A model generated the notes under the pieces. That model was given only the letters and a program-made list of their open reading frames with translations, was not told where the DNA came from and did not search any database. A DNA stretch of 64,000 bases from an uncultured Prevotellaceae bacterium (GTDB lineage Bacteria > Bacteroidota > Bacteroidia > Bacteroidales > Bacteroidaceae). The position numbers and the translations under genes were made by a program. This document shows, piece after piece, positions 19,801 through 29,892 of this stretch; position 1 is the first letter of the stretch; every line of letters starts with the position of its first letter. The stretch is taken from positions 27,568 through 91,567 of the forward strand of contig CAMJKP010000003.1 in assembly GCA_946406435.1 (NCBI GenBank), written 5' to 3'.

Positions 19801-22322
19801 GCTGGACATCTTCTTATACAAGACGTATCAACAGATATCTTGCAAAGCCACAGGAATACCTCAATCAGCAGGAGTTTGACTTTTCGCATTTTACATACGG
19901 ATTAATTCCTTCTGGACGAGCATATCTTACTCGAAGCAACTTTGTATCAAAGGCATTAAATAGTAAAGCTGCCGGTATCACAGCAAAACAAATGCAAGCA
20001 AAAGGCAATACACTAGAAGAAGTAAACGTTCTTGGGTATGCAACACACAAAAAAGCAAATTTAACAGGTTCTGTCTCTGTCAGAAACATAGAATCCGATT
20101 ATGCAAAAGACTCAGAAGACGATGTATTACACGAGGTGGTTTTTATCAAGAGAGATTACGATCACAATGAAGATCCTGAAGCTATCAATATTAGAACAAA
20201 CCTCAACGAACTGGCTTTCTTCATGCCGCAGTTGAGAACTGACGACAAGGGTATTGCAACATTAGCGTTCACTCTTCCAGAGAGCGTAACTACCTGGAAG
20301 TTCATGGCTCTTGCACATGACAAGGAACTCAGGTCTGTAACAAGAATCGACAAAGTAATTGCTCAGAAGAAACTTATGATTCAGCCTCGTCTACCACGCT
20401 TCTTGCGTGAGGGTGACGTTACTGATATTCCAGCATCAGTATCTAATCTGACAGAAAAGGATATTACAGCAACTGTTAAGTTCACAATTCTGGATGCAAA
20501 GACAGAAAAAGTACTTTCTACCCAAAGCAAGAAGATAACCGTAAAGGGTGGCGAAACAGAGGCCGTGTCTTTTGCTTACGACACAAAGAATCAGGAGGAC
20601 AAGAGCATAATTGTGCGCTACACCGTTTCTGGCAAGAGCGAGGAAGGTTCTTTCTCTGACGGCGAGCAGAAGGATCTGCCTATTCTCTCACAGAAAGAAC
20701 TGATGGTGAATACCCAGACATTCATTCTGACAGAGGCTGGTGAAAAGCAATTTGACCTGAATAAGATCATGCCATCTGTCAACGAGAAGAAACTCACAGT
20801 TGAATACACTGACTCTCCAGAGTGGCTGATGATTAAGGCTTTGCCTTATATCTCAAAGGCGAATGACGAGAACGCTATTTGTCTTTCTTCAGCATACTAT
20901 GCAAACTCTATAGCGTCAGGCATTACACGCACAAATCCAGAGATAAGGAAAGCCGTAAGTGAATGGAAATCTGAGGAGCTGAACCAACTTTTTGATTCAA
21001 TATCCTTGAACTACCACAATACGGATGCACTTGATCGACTTTCAAAACTCCAGAACAGTAACGGCTCTTGGAGTTGGTGGAAGGGTATGGAAGGAAGTAC
21101 ATATATGACCGTCAGCGTTCTAAAAACTCTTCTCCGCCTTAATCTCATGCTGAATGCCGAGAAGGTAAGAAAAGAGAACGAGCAGATGGTTAAGCGTGCT
21201 TTCAACTACCTTGACAAAGAGACAGACAAGCGAGTGGCAGAGATGAAGAAGGAAAAATACAAGTACCTTCCTTCATACGCCCTTGACTATCTTTATTGTC
21301 GTGCTATCGCCAAGGCTTCAGGAACCAAGATAAACAGCAACAGTAGTGCAGATTATCTGCTAAAGCTCGTTCCAGAAGAGACACGCTATGACGATATGCA
21401 GACGAAGGCACAGGCTGCTATCATCCTCGCATTTGCTGGGAACAAGAGCAAGGCTTCTGAGTTCATAAAGAGTATCGCAGAGCATACCGTATATCGCGAG
21501 GATCTTGGCAGATACTTTGATTCTGAACGTGCACGCTATTCTTGGTGCGACTATAAGATTCCGACACAGGTTTCTGTGATTGAGGCTCTGAAACTTATTG
21601 ACGGCAAGAACTCTGCAAAGGAGATTGCAGACATGAAGCGCTGGCTATTGCAGAGTAAGAGGACACAGTCTTGGGACACTCCTATCAACGCGATAAATGC
21701 TATCTATGCCTTCCTCTGCCCATCACAAGGCACAACATCTTCACTTAGGAAAGGCGTTCCTGCCGATATAGTATTGGGCAAGACAAGAATGCCGGCTCAG
21801 GAATACACCTCTGCACTTGGCCATGTTAAGACTTCAAAGGATATTACATCTAAGGACAATACCCTTACTGTCAAGAAACATACAGATGGCGAGTCATGGA
21901 CAAATGTATTTATTGAATACAAACAGGCTGCAACAGAAAGCGAAGCCTCTTCAACAGGACTTTCGATAACAAGAAAGGTTGAGACAAATGGCAAGAACTT
22001 GAAGGTTGGTGACAAGGTTGAAATTACAATTACAATTACAGCAGATCGTGACTACGACTTTGTTACAGTAACAGATAACCGACCTGCTTGCCTAGAGCCT
22101 GTTGAACAGCTATCTGGCTACAGAAATGGCAGCTATAGGATTGTTCGTGACACAAAAACAGAATACTGCTATAATATGATGAGCAAAGGCACACATGTGA
22201 TCAAGACATCATACTATGTAGCAAGAAGCGGTAACTACACTTCAGGCACGGCAACTGCAACCTGTACATATTCTCCTGTATTCACAGGAAGAACCCCAGG
22301 CTCTAACTATGTGGTAAAATAA
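16869..22322 (+). CDS. Alpha-2-macroglobulin family protein (MG domains), thioester motif not apparent
   Basis: 1817 aa; DRTIYRPGQTVHVSVLAHD, VEEYKRPTFDI, LAFFMPQLRTDDKGIATLAFTLPESVTTWKFMALAHDKE; C-terminal ladder domains. Confidence 0.9.
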   Translation: MKKILTILLFSMLTLGLSAQGDYASLWKIVEKAQEKDQPKTALSAAKKIEAKAEKEKHYGHLFAALFTEKNLLQEISRDSIAPMEKRMEAKYQELTKKDPLAACLYQVAVNKAKKGLVDSLLYHTNPETVKELTKENGSLKYIPFITKGIDSKYFNHSLIGLIAYSLGDYASLARYYSDKGNRKAACIAYALQLRSHFSYNEKKTYLNKADSLINIYKDLPECGALAVAKADLLPCTYPKEKEKVLEWIDESLTRWSKWQEMNELRNKKNDLTQPSISLECNNDIISSKAEARFYLNKIRNVSSVTITATPIIGLSSKEISEIDLYSPNTLKALKPHLQTGKKISISKRLKEHKHYEIFKDTLSIGKLPLGAYLIQLITDEEEWGYNKAILIVSDLEIISLRQGEKQTRYVVVDKTSGQPVTDAKLHFLDSKAKEIAVMPVNEQGEYIYNFDEDKKYLVYATTDEDKAQYAREVSTYYNKDTRDSIENRIEICTDRTIYRPGQTVHVSVLAHDIINGTVRKVATDKKISIILNNADGDEIDTTEVTTDEFGTATTDFILPAITKNGEFSIEAEEKDGDRENYREFIVEEYKRPTFDITINKPEIEYKDGDTITVTGIARTYSGVGVSNANVAYSVYRRQAWWWSDSSYDSSHFDFKDTVQTDFSGNFKMRVPMILPERNRVKKDSPYRWCPSAFYDINIEVEITDNAGETHNAQLSLPLSNRSSMLSSNIKDKYLNGEKPIEVIFTRRNNAGTEIAGEATIEIDGKVQEKAICGKPYIIPKSLPSGPHSIRAICDNDTVEGKFVLFSLEDKAPIAGTHDWWYQTSNKFPVTIQYGTVDRNVHVVYAIFSGDKLIESGTEKLDSSLITKKFEYKEEYGNSICYTIAWVKNGKTNKRETIIERPLPNGNLKTSWKSFRNKLEPGQKEEWQLCITDTNNKPVKANVMAVLYDMSLDALSHDIGTPNMFLYDPRHIYQRFFRWTSSYTRRINRYLAKPQEYLNQQEFDFSHFTYGLIPSGRAYLTRSNFVSKALNSKAAGITAKQMQAKGNTLEEVNVLGYATHKKANLTGSVSVRNIESDYAKDSEDDVLHEVVFIKRDYDHNEDPEAINIRTNLNELAFFMPQLRTDDKGIATLAFTLPESVTTWKFMALAHDKELRSVTRIDKVIAQKKLMIQPRLPRFLREGDVTDIPASVSNLTEKDITATVKFTILDAKTEKVLSTQSKKITVKGGETEAVSFAYDTKNQEDKSIIVRYTVSGKSEEGSFSDGEQKDLPILSQKELMVNTQTFILTEAGEKQFDLNKIMPSVNEKKLTVEYTDSPEWLMIKALPYISKANDENAICLSSAYYANSIASGITRTNPEIRKAVSEWKSEELNQLFDSISLNYHNTDALDRLSKLQNSNGSWSWWKGMEGSTYMTVSVLKTLLRLNLMLNAEKVRKENEQMVKRAFNYLDKETDKRVAEMKKEKYKYLPSYALDYLYCRAIAKASGTKINSNSSADYLLKLVPEETRYDDMQTKAQAAIILAFAGNKSKASEFIKSIAEHTVYREDLGRYFDSERARYSWCDYKIPTQVSVIEALKLIDGKNSAKEIADMKRWLLQSKRTQSWDTPINAINAIYAFLCPSQGTTSSLRKGVPADIVLGKTRMPAQEYTSALGHVKTSKDITSKDNTLTVKKHTDGESWTNVFIEYKQAATESEASSTGLSITRKVETNGKNLKVGDKVEITITITADRDYDFVTVTDNRPACLEPVEQLSGYRNGSYRIVRDTKTEYCYNMMSKGTHVIKTSYYVARSGNYTSGTATATCTYSPVFTGRTPGSNYVVK

Positions 22323-22342
22323 AATTGAAATTATTGAAATAA

Positions 22343-23395
22343 ATGAAGAAACTATCTCTATCACTTCTACTCGCATTCCCGCTCTTTGCCTCGGCACAGA
22401 CATTGCAAGTAAGAAATAACATCATCGACTTAGGACAGGTTCAGTTCATGCAACCTGTCACGGCAACATTTGACGTAAAGAACATATCAAATGCACCTAT
22501 CGAGATATCAAGCTTGTATTCTGGCTGCAACTGCACTCAGGTCGGCTTTCCTGTTGGTATCATACCAGCAGGTACAGATTTCAAGGTTAGTGCAACGTAT
22601 GACTCCAAGCAACTTGGACACTTCCAACGTGATGTTGCCATATATGTCAAGAACCAGAAAGAACCAACATACGTCACAGTCAAGGGTATTGTTGTACCAA
22701 AGGTTGAAAACTTTGTAGGCAACTACCCCTACTCTATCGGAGGTCTGTTGACAGACGTAAACATCATTGAGTTTGACGACGTAAACCGTGGAGAGCGCCC
22801 TGTTCAGGACATCCACATCTTTAATCCCAACAACCAGTTTGTTGAGCCTGTGCTAATGCACCTTCCGAACTATCTCCGTGCTGAGATTTCACCAAAGCGG
22901 CTTGGTCCTAAGCAAGAAGGCGTTATTCATATCATGCTCAACTCAAGCAAGATGAAATCGCTCGGCCTTTCTCAGGCAAGCATCTACCTGTCAAAGGGTA
23001 TGGGCGACAAGGTATCTGAGGATAAGGAAATCATGGTATCTTCAGTCCTTCTTCCTCCAGAGCCAAGACTTGATGAAGCAAGTCTGTATCGCAGTCCCCG
23101 CATTCAACTGTCTTCTACAACCGTTGATCTCTCAAACATAAAGGGGACAAAAAAGAAAGCCGAAATCATAATAACAAACAAGGGAAAGTCTCCACTTGAG
23201 ATTCGCTCTATGCAGTTATTCACGCCAGGCATAGAAATCACTCTCGCAAAGCAGAAACTTAATGCAGGCGAGAGCACAAAGATGAAGATTACCGGTTATA
23301 CACAAGACCTGTCAAGGGTAAAGACACGTCCTCGTATCCTCATGATTACGAACGACCCAAGGCAGCAGAAGGTGATAATTGAGATTAAGAAATAA
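22343..23395 (+). CDS. DUF1573 domain-containing secreted protein
   Basis: IDLGQVQFMQPVTATFDVKNISNAPIEISSLYSGCNCT typical DUF1573 repeat. Confidence 0.85.
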   Translation: MKKLSLSLLLAFPLFASAQTLQVRNNIIDLGQVQFMQPVTATFDVKNISNAPIEISSLYSGCNCTQVGFPVGIIPAGTDFKVSATYDSKQLGHFQRDVAIYVKNQKEPTYVTVKGIVVPKVENFVGNYPYSIGGLLTDVNIIEFDDVNRGERPVQDIHIFNPNNQFVEPVLMHLPNYLRAEISPKRLGPKQEGVIHIMLNSSKMKSLGLSQASIYLSKGMGDKVSEDKEIMVSSVLLPPEPRLDEASLYRSPRIQLSSTTVDLSNIKGTKKKAEIIITNKGKSPLEIRSMQLFTPGIEITLAKQKLNAGESTKMKITGYTQDLSRVKTRPRILMITNDPRQQKVIIEIKK

Positions 23396-23400
23396 CATCA

Positions 23401-23483
23401 TGTACAATTTACCATTTACAATGTACAATTATGTTAATCACGGTAAATGGTAAATGGTAAATGGTACATGGTAAATGGTACAT
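23401..23483. repeat. Iterated-word tract (GTAAATGGTACAT / TGTACAATTTACCAT)
   Basis: GGTAAATGGTAAATGGTAAATGGTACATGGTAAATGGTACATG with TGTACAATTTACCATTTACAATGTACAATT in inverse; related words at 57656-57726 and 58371-58403. Confidence 0.75.
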
Positions 23484-23489
23484 GACATT

Positions 23490-24587
23490 ATGGAACATCC
23501 AGAAAACAGTAGCGAATATAAAGGCTTGACCGTAAATAGCGGTGTGGCACAGCCTTCTATCGTCAACCCTTACCTGAAACGCGGACGCTTTCGTCATAGG
23601 GAGTATAGCGTTGACGAAATGGTTGAGGGACTATTGCGTGGTGATGTGACGATACTCTCACAGGCTGTCACACTTGTGGAGTCTGTCAATCCCGAGCATC
23701 AGGCAAAAGCGCAGGAGGTGATAGAAAAGTGTCTTCCATATAGCGGAAAGTCTGTAAGGATTGGCATAAGTGGTGTTCCAGGTGCAGGAAAGAGTACCTC
23801 TATTGATGTCTTTGGCACACACGTGCTTGATACCTACGGAGGAAAACTTGCTGTTCTTGCCATTGACCCTTCTTCAGAAAGGAGCAAAGGCAGTATTCTT
23901 GGCGATAAGACAAGAATGGAGAAGCTATCTACCAGAAAAGAAACATTCATACGCCCTTCGCCATCAGCAGGTTCTCTTGGAGGAGTTGCGAGAAAGACAC
24001 GCGAGACAATAATCCTTTGCGAGGCTGCAGGCTATGACAAGATTTTCATAGAAACCGTAGGTGTAGGACAAAGCGAGACAGCATGTCACTCTATGGTGGA
24101 TTTCTTCCTGCTTATTCAAGTTGCAGGCACAGGTGACGAACTTCAGGGCATCAAACGAGGCATTATGGAGATTGCAGATGGTATTGTCGTAAACAAATGT
24201 GATGGCGACAACGTGGACAAATGCCAGATGGCAGCAACTCATTTCCGCAACGCACTTCACTTCTTCCCAATGTCTGAAAGCGGTTGGTTGCCCAAGGTTC
24301 TTTGTTATTCTGGTTTCTACGGATATGGAGTAAAGGAAGTATGGGACATGATTTTCGAATATGTGGACTTCGTAAAGAAGAACGGCTATTTCGAGACACG
24401 TCGCCACAGGCAGAACAAATACTGGATGTATGAAACCATAGACGCAAGTCTGAGAAATAGATTCTACAACGATCCTGTCATAGCCCAGAAACTTGCAGAA
24501 GCAGAAAAGAGCGTTCAGAATGGAGAAAAGACAAGCTTTACTGCAGCTTACGGTCTTCTGGATGAATTTTATAGACAATTGAAATAA
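23490..24587 (+). CDS. meaB: Methylmalonyl-CoA mutase-associated GTPase
   Basis: VRIGISGVPGAGKSTSIDVFGTHVLD, AVLAIDPSSERSKGSILGDKTRMEKLS, FIETVGVGQSETACHSMVDFFLLIQVAGTGDELQGIKRGIMEIADGIVVNKCDGDN. Confidence 0.95.
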   Translation: MEHPENSSEYKGLTVNSGVAQPSIVNPYLKRGRFRHREYSVDEMVEGLLRGDVTILSQAVTLVESVNPEHQAKAQEVIEKCLPYSGKSVRIGISGVPGAGKSTSIDVFGTHVLDTYGGKLAVLAIDPSSERSKGSILGDKTRMEKLSTRKETFIRPSPSAGSLGGVARKTRETIILCEAAGYDKIFIETVGVGQSETACHSMVDFFLLIQVAGTGDELQGIKRGIMEIADGIVVNKCDGDNVDKCQMAATHFRNALHFFPMSESGWLPKVLCYSGFYGYGVKEVWDMIFEYVDFVKKNGYFETRRHRQNKYWMYETIDASLRNRFYNDPVIAQKLAEAEKSVQNGEKTSFTAAYGLLDEFYRQLK

Positions 24588-24602
24588 ATTGTACATGATA
24601 TT

Positions 24603-25472
24603 ATGTTAATAGAAATAGACTCATCATCAGGATTCTGTTTTGGTGTGACAACAGCAATCAACAAGGCAGAAGAAGAATTGGCAAAAGGCTCTACACTCTA
24701 TTGCCTTGGAGATATTGTACACAACGGTATGGAGTGTGAAAGACTTCGCGAGATGGGACTTATCACCATAGATCATGCGCAGTTTGCAGAGCTTCACAAT
24801 GCCAAGGTTCTGCTAAGAGCACATGGCGAACCACCTGAGACCTACAAGATTGCAGAGCAGAATAATATTGAGATTATTGATGCAACCTGTCCTGTAGTAC
24901 TTCAGTTGCAGAAGCGTATCAAGAAACAATTCACGGCAAATCCTGATGCGCAAATTGTCATTTTCGGCAAGAATGGTCATGCGGAGGTATTAGGTCTCGT
25001 TGGTCAGACAAGACAACGTGCTATCGTAATTGAGCATGCAGATGAGGTCACAAGACTTGATTTCACCCATGACATCTATCTCTATTCCCAGACGACAAAG
25101 TCGCTTGATGAATTTCACGCCATCATAGATTATATTCAGGCCCACATGGCAGAAGGTGCTAACTTCCAATGGTTTGATACTATTTGCAGACAGGTAGCCA
25201 ACAGAATGCCTAACATCTGTTCATTTGCCACAAAGCATGATTTGATACTTTTTGTTTCAGGCAGAAAGAGCAGTAACGGTAAGGTGCTCTACAACGCCTG
25301 TAAAGAACAGAACCCACATACATATCTTGTAGAAGGTCCTGATGAGATAGACCCAAAGTGGATATCTAACGTGAATAGTATTGGCATCTGTGGAGCTACA
25401 TCCACCCCTAAGTGGCTTATGGAACAAGTTGCAGACAGAATCAAGAATAATTACAATATAGAAAAGAAATGA
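24603..25472 (+). CDS. ispH: 4-hydroxy-3-methylbut-2-enyl diphosphate reductase
   Basis: [52 protein letters not shown]. Confidence 0.95.
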   Translation: MLIEIDSSSGFCFGVTTAINKAEEELAKGSTLYCLGDIVHNGMECERLREMGLITIDHAQFAELHNAKVLLRAHGEPPETYKIAEQNNIEIIDATCPVVLQLQKRIKKQFTANPDAQIVIFGKNGHAEVLGLVGQTRQRAIVIEHADEVTRLDFTHDIYLYSQTTKSLDEFHAIIDYIQAHMAEGANFQWFDTICRQVANRMPNICSFATKHDLILFVSGRKSSNGKVLYNACKEQNPHTYLVEGPDEIDPKWISNVNSIGICGATSTPKWLMEQVADRIKNNYNIEKK

Positions 25473-26158
25473 AAAAGATAACAATAGCAATAGACGGACA
25501 CTCTTCTTGTGGAAAGAGCACAATGGCTAAGGAACTTGCCCGCAAGTTAGGGTATATATATGTCGATACAGGTGCTATGTATCGTACCGTTACACTTTAT
25601 GCCATGCGCAACAACCTGTTCGATTCAGAGGGAGAAGTCCTGGCAGATGAACTTCAAAAACAGATGAACAATATTAAGGTCTCTTTCTGTATCAATAAAG
25701 AAACGGGAAGACCAGATGCCTGTCTTAACGACGAATGTGTAGAGAACATCATCCGCTCTATTGAAGTCAGCAATCACGTTTCTAAGATTGCAGCTATCCC
25801 ATTTGTACGCGAGGCTATGGTTGACCAACAGAGAAGGATGGGAGCAGAGAAAGGTATTGTCATGGACGGAAGAGACATCGGCACAACGGTCTTCCCAGAT
25901 GCCGAACTCAAGATTTTTGTAACAGCAAGTGCCAAGGTACGTGCTCAGAGACGTTATGACGAACTTCAGCAAAAAGGTATGCCGGCCGACTTTGACGAGA
26001 TTCTGAAGAACGTAGAGGAACGTGACTATATCGACTCTCATAGAGAAGTTTCACCTTTACGTCAGGCAGAAGACGCAATTCTACTCGACAATAGCGATAT
26101 GACCATTCCACAACAGAACGAATGGCTGATGCAGCAAGTAGAGAAGGCTTTACAATAA
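25469..26158 (+). CDS. cmk: (d)CMP kinase
   Basis: [63 protein letters not shown]. Confidence 0.95.
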   Translation: MKKITIAIDGHSSCGKSTMAKELARKLGYIYVDTGAMYRTVTLYAMRNNLFDSEGEVLADELQKQMNNIKVSFCINKETGRPDACLNDECVENIIRSIEVSNHVSKIAAIPFVREAMVDQQRRMGAEKGIVMDGRDIGTTVFPDAELKIFVTASAKVRAQRRYDELQQKGMPADFDEILKNVEERDYIDSHREVSPLRQAEDAILLDNSDMTIPQQNEWLMQQVEKALQ

Positions 26159-26248
26159 CGTTAAGCCTTCCTACCTCAACCCAAGTACAAGTCCGCTATA
26201 GGTCCGTTGTAAGTCCGTACCAAAGTCGGTGCAAGTCCCATTTTCGGA

Positions 26249-26315
26249 GGAACCAAACTCGATGAAAGTCCGTTCTAAGAGCGAACAAAGAGCGGAGGTT
26301 CATCGAGTTTGGTTC
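26249..26315. repeat. Dispersed hairpin element (copy B, reverse orientation relative to 14561)
   Basis: GGAACCAAACTCGATGAA...TTCATCGAGTTTGGTTC; loop is the reverse complement of copy A with about 2 differences. Confidence 0.9.
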
Positions 26316-26353
26316 GGAAGGAGAACGAATACAAGGCGATTCATTAAGAATCC

Positions 26354-28420
26354 TTGTTCCTATTCAAGGCCATCGAATTCACATTATATCTAATACACGT
26401 GCGCGCATACATTATTATATTAATATCACTATTTCCAGTTCTTTCCATGGCACAAGAAAAAGTATGGGAAGATTATTTCCATGAGATATATGCCATGGAA
26501 GAGATTGACGAGACTTCAATTGAAAATGATTACGAGCACCTATGCGAACTGGAATCCTCCCCTCTGAACATTAATACGTTGAATCCTGAAGACCTGTATC
26601 TAATCCCTGGAATAAACAGAGACCAGATTGATGATATAATAAAATACCGTGACCGATATGGGGAAATCAGAACTATTGAAGAACTTGCACTTATTGAATC
26701 AATAGACAGACCTCTCCGACTTTTCCTCAGCAACTTTATTGTTGCAGAACCAAGAGTAAAGGATAAATGGTACACAAGACCAACACTTGATTCTATAATG
26801 AGAAAGGGACACGGAGAAATCCTTTCATATATCAACATACCATTATATGACAGAGCGGGCGACAAAAATGGCTATCTTGGATATAAATACAAATATAATA
26901 TAAAGTTAACTGGAAAATTCTCTGACAACATCAGATATGGATTTTGCGGAGCACAAGATGCTGGAGAGCCTCTGTTTGCCAACAAAAACAAATGGGGAAC
27001 GGATTATTATTCCTTCTATGTAAAAGTAAACAATATCGGAAGGCTTAAAACTATTGTGCTTGGACAATATAAGATAAAATTCGGAATGGGATTAATTCAA
27101 AATAACTGTTTCGGATATGGAAAACAGATAATGCTATCTTCCATGAACAACTACGATGCAACAATAACAGGTCATTCGTCAAGATCAGACGGAGAGCATT
27201 TCTGCGGACTTGCAAACACATTCGATATAGGCAAGAAAGGCTCCATCAACAAATGTACCTTAACCTCATTCTGGTCTTATAGGAAAATAGATGCCACATT
27301 AAACAAAGACGGAAGCATTTCCACGATCTCAACAACAGGTTATCATAGAACACCAACCGAGATGGAGAAAAAGAATAATTCCTCATCACTAGCCACAGGT
27401 GCCCATATCAACTATAAAAGAAATGGACTTTACCTAGGAGCATCAATGGTATATAATTGGTTTGACAGACCTTTGAACCCAAATCCAAGTAACAATCCAA
27501 ATTCATACAGAACTTACTATGCAAAGGGCTATGACTTCTGGAATGCAAGTATAAACTACGGATATATTTCCGGGAAATTCACTTTTTCCGGAGAGACAGC
27601 AACTGGTTCATGCAATTCTATTGCAACAATAAATAGCCTTGAAGCAAAAGTACACAAGGACATAACGGTTAATGCCGTTCAGCGTTTTTACTCATACAAA
27701 TATAATGCAATAAATGCAAAAGCATTCAACGATGGAGGATATACACAAAATGAAAGCGGAATATATGCAGGAATGATATGGAATGCGACTAAAAATATAA
27801 CAGTAAATGCCTATTCCGACCTTTCTTATTTTCCATGGATTAAATATTACACAAATGCTTCTTCATATTCATTCGACAACAATATATCATTAAAATATAG
27901 CAAGAACAAATGGAATGTTCAAGCTAAATACAAATTCAAAATCAGACAAAGAAACAACGATGAAAAAACTAAAATCATTAACAGATATAGCAACAAACTC
28001 AGATTTACAATTCAAAGGACATCTGACAATATATCAACATCTACAATTATTGACCTATCAAAACTCACTTACACAGGATATAAATCGCAGGGTTATTCCA
28101 TAACACAAAACTTAAGCATTCAATCAAACAAAAAAAACATTATTTATGCATTTATCTCATATTTTAATACGGACGATACGAACTCAAGTGTATATCTTTC
28201 CGAAAGGACAATTCCCGGATCATATTCCCCTTCGAATTTTTACGGAGAGGGCTTAAGATTTTCTGCAATTATCAAACAGCAGCTAACTTCCATTGTTATA
28301 GCCAATTTCAAAGTTGGTTTCACGAAATACTTTAACAAAAACTCCATTTCGTCAGGATTAAGAATGATTGAACATTCGTATCAAACAGACATAGATTTGA
28401 GCATAAAATGCAAATTTTAA
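26354..28420 (+). CDS. Helix-hairpin-helix domain protein with C-terminal outer-membrane-like beta region; start uncertain
   Basis: SSPLNINTLNPEDLYLIPGINRDQIDDIIKYRDRYGEIRTIEELALIESIDR (HhH/ComEA-like) then long Tyr/Asn-rich beta-strand region. Confidence 0.75.
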   Translation: MFLFKAIEFTLYLIHVRAYIIILISLFPVLSMAQEKVWEDYFHEIYAMEEIDETSIENDYEHLCELESSPLNINTLNPEDLYLIPGINRDQIDDIIKYRDRYGEIRTIEELALIESIDRPLRLFLSNFIVAEPRVKDKWYTRPTLDSIMRKGHGEILSYINIPLYDRAGDKNGYLGYKYKYNIKLTGKFSDNIRYGFCGAQDAGEPLFANKNKWGTDYYSFYVKVNNIGRLKTIVLGQYKIKFGMGLIQNNCFGYGKQIMLSSMNNYDATITGHSSRSDGEHFCGLANTFDIGKKGSINKCTLTSFWSYRKIDATLNKDGSISTISTTGYHRTPTEMEKKNNSSSLATGAHINYKRNGLYLGASMVYNWFDRPLNPNPSNNPNSYRTYYAKGYDFWNASINYGYISGKFTFSGETATGSCNSIATINSLEAKVHKDITVNAVQRFYSYKYNAINAKAFNDGGYTQNESGIYAGMIWNATKNITVNAYSDLSYFPWIKYYTNASSYSFDNNISLKYSKNKWNVQAKYKFKIRQRNNDEKTKIINRYSNKLRFTIQRTSDNISTSTIIDLSKLTYTGYKSQGYSITQNLSIQSNKKNIIYAFISYFNTDDTNSSVYLSERTIPGSYSPSNFYGEGLRFSAIIKQQLTSIVIANFKVGFTKYFNKNSISSGLRMIEHSYQTDIDLSIKCKF

Positions 28421-28525
28421 CATAAAAAAAGGGCATTTTTGAGGAAAAATATGATAAAAGTCACTTTTTTTGCGCTTTTTTGACGAAAAAATGCAAGAAT
28501 ATTTTGTTGTTTAGCAAAAATATAT

Positions 28526-28533
28526 TACTTTTG
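28526..28533 (+). promoter_or_regulatory. -7 element TACTTTTG for ompA-like gene
   Basis: TAnnTTTG match about 75 nt upstream of ATG 28608. Confidence 0.55.
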
Positions 28534-28607
28534 CAACAAATATCTAGATGATGGAAACAGCACTCTAGAGCTAATTGCATGATATAAACATTAAAATCAT
28601 AAACGAA

Positions 28608-29771
28608 ATGAAAAAGTTTTTCTTAATGCTTGCTGTTGCAGCATCAGCTATGTCTGCATCAGCGCAGGAACCAAAGAGCGGCTTTGCTGACGCTAAGTTC
28701 TGGGACAACTGGTACCTTGGTGCTAACCTCGGTGTTATGTCCAAGGCTACAGATCAGGCTGTTTTGAAGAATCTGAACCCTGAGTTCGGTATCCGCTTCG
28801 GTAAATGGTTCACTCCAAGTGTAGGTCTCTCTGCAGAGGGTAATTTCCTTTTCGGAAACAAAACACGTGGTCAACAGTTTACCGATCCATCACTCTTCCA
28901 TGCAGCTAAGGTTCATCTGCTCGGTACTATCAACTTCTCAAATGCATTTGGCGGCTACACAGGTTCACCTCGTCCATTTGAAGTTATCGGTCTTGCAGGT
29001 ATCGGTTTCATCCACAATTTCGGAACAAAGACAGAAAATTGGACATCTATTGACCTTAACATGCTGAGTTCAAAGTTCGGTCTTGACTTCGCTTGGAATT
29101 TCGGTAGTGAAAAGGAATGGCAGTTCTATGTTGAGCCTGCTCTTACATACGCACTTGGTGGCGCAGCCCCAAAGCAGAAGATTCAGTACAATTCCAACTT
29201 TGCAAATCTTGAGTTGAATGTTGGTATCAACTACTACTTCAAGACAAGCAATGGAACTCACCACTTCCTCAACATCACAGAGTGTGACCAGCGTGAGATT
29301 GATGCTCTGAACAACACAATCAACGACCTCCGCAATAAGAATGCTGCAGATCAGGCTAAGATTGCTCAGCTTCAGGCAGAGATTGCACGTCTCACAAAGG
29401 CTCTCAGAGACTGCGAGAACAAGCCAGTTCCAGAACCACCATTCGAGGCTCCTACAATCCCATCTGTATTCTACAATGTTAACAAGTCTCTCATCACAAA
29501 GCAGCAGGCTGAGAACGTTGCAGTTGCAGCACAGATTCTTAAGAACCACCCAGAGCTCAAGCTCAACATCAAGGGTTATGCTTCACCAGAGGGTAATGCT
29601 AAGAAGAATCAGGCACTCTCTGTTCGCCGTGCTAACGCAGTTAAGGATCTCCTCGTTAAGAAGTATGGTATTGACGAGAGCCGTATCACAGCTGAGGGTT
29701 GCGGTACTACAAAGGACAAGTATGAGACTTACGAGAACAACCGCGTAGCTATGCTGTTCTTCGAGAAGTAA
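28608..29771 (+). CDS. OmpA family outer membrane protein
   Basis: N-terminal beta-barrel, coiled coil, C-terminal NIKGYASPEGNAKKNQALSVRRANAVKDLLVKKYGIDESRITAEGCG. Confidence 0.92.
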   Translation: MKKFFLMLAVAASAMSASAQEPKSGFADAKFWDNWYLGANLGVMSKATDQAVLKNLNPEFGIRFGKWFTPSVGLSAEGNFLFGNKTRGQQFTDPSLFHAAKVHLLGTINFSNAFGGYTGSPRPFEVIGLAGIGFIHNFGTKTENWTSIDLNMLSSKFGLDFAWNFGSEKEWQFYVEPALTYALGGAAPKQKIQYNSNFANLELNVGINYYFKTSNGTHHFLNITECDQREIDALNNTINDLRNKNAADQAKIAQLQAEIARLTKALRDCENKPVPEPPFEAPTIPSVFYNVNKSLITKQQAENVAVAAQILKNHPELKLNIKGYASPEGNAKKNQALSVRRANAVKDLLVKKYGIDESRITAEGCGTTKDKYETYENNRVAMLFFEK

Positions 29772-29790
29772 TTAAAACTCAACTAAATAG

Positions 29791-29828
29791 AAAAAGCTCC
29801 ATCCTTATATAGGGTGGAGCTTTTTTTT
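29791..29828 (+). terminator. Rho-independent terminator
   Basis: AAAAAGCTCCAtCC-TTATAT-AGGgTGGAGCTTTTTTTT. Confidence 0.85.
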
Positions 29829-29892
29829 CGTGCTCTTCTGTAATAAAACATACACATTTGTAATAAAAAAAGATATTTATCGTTATATTAAA

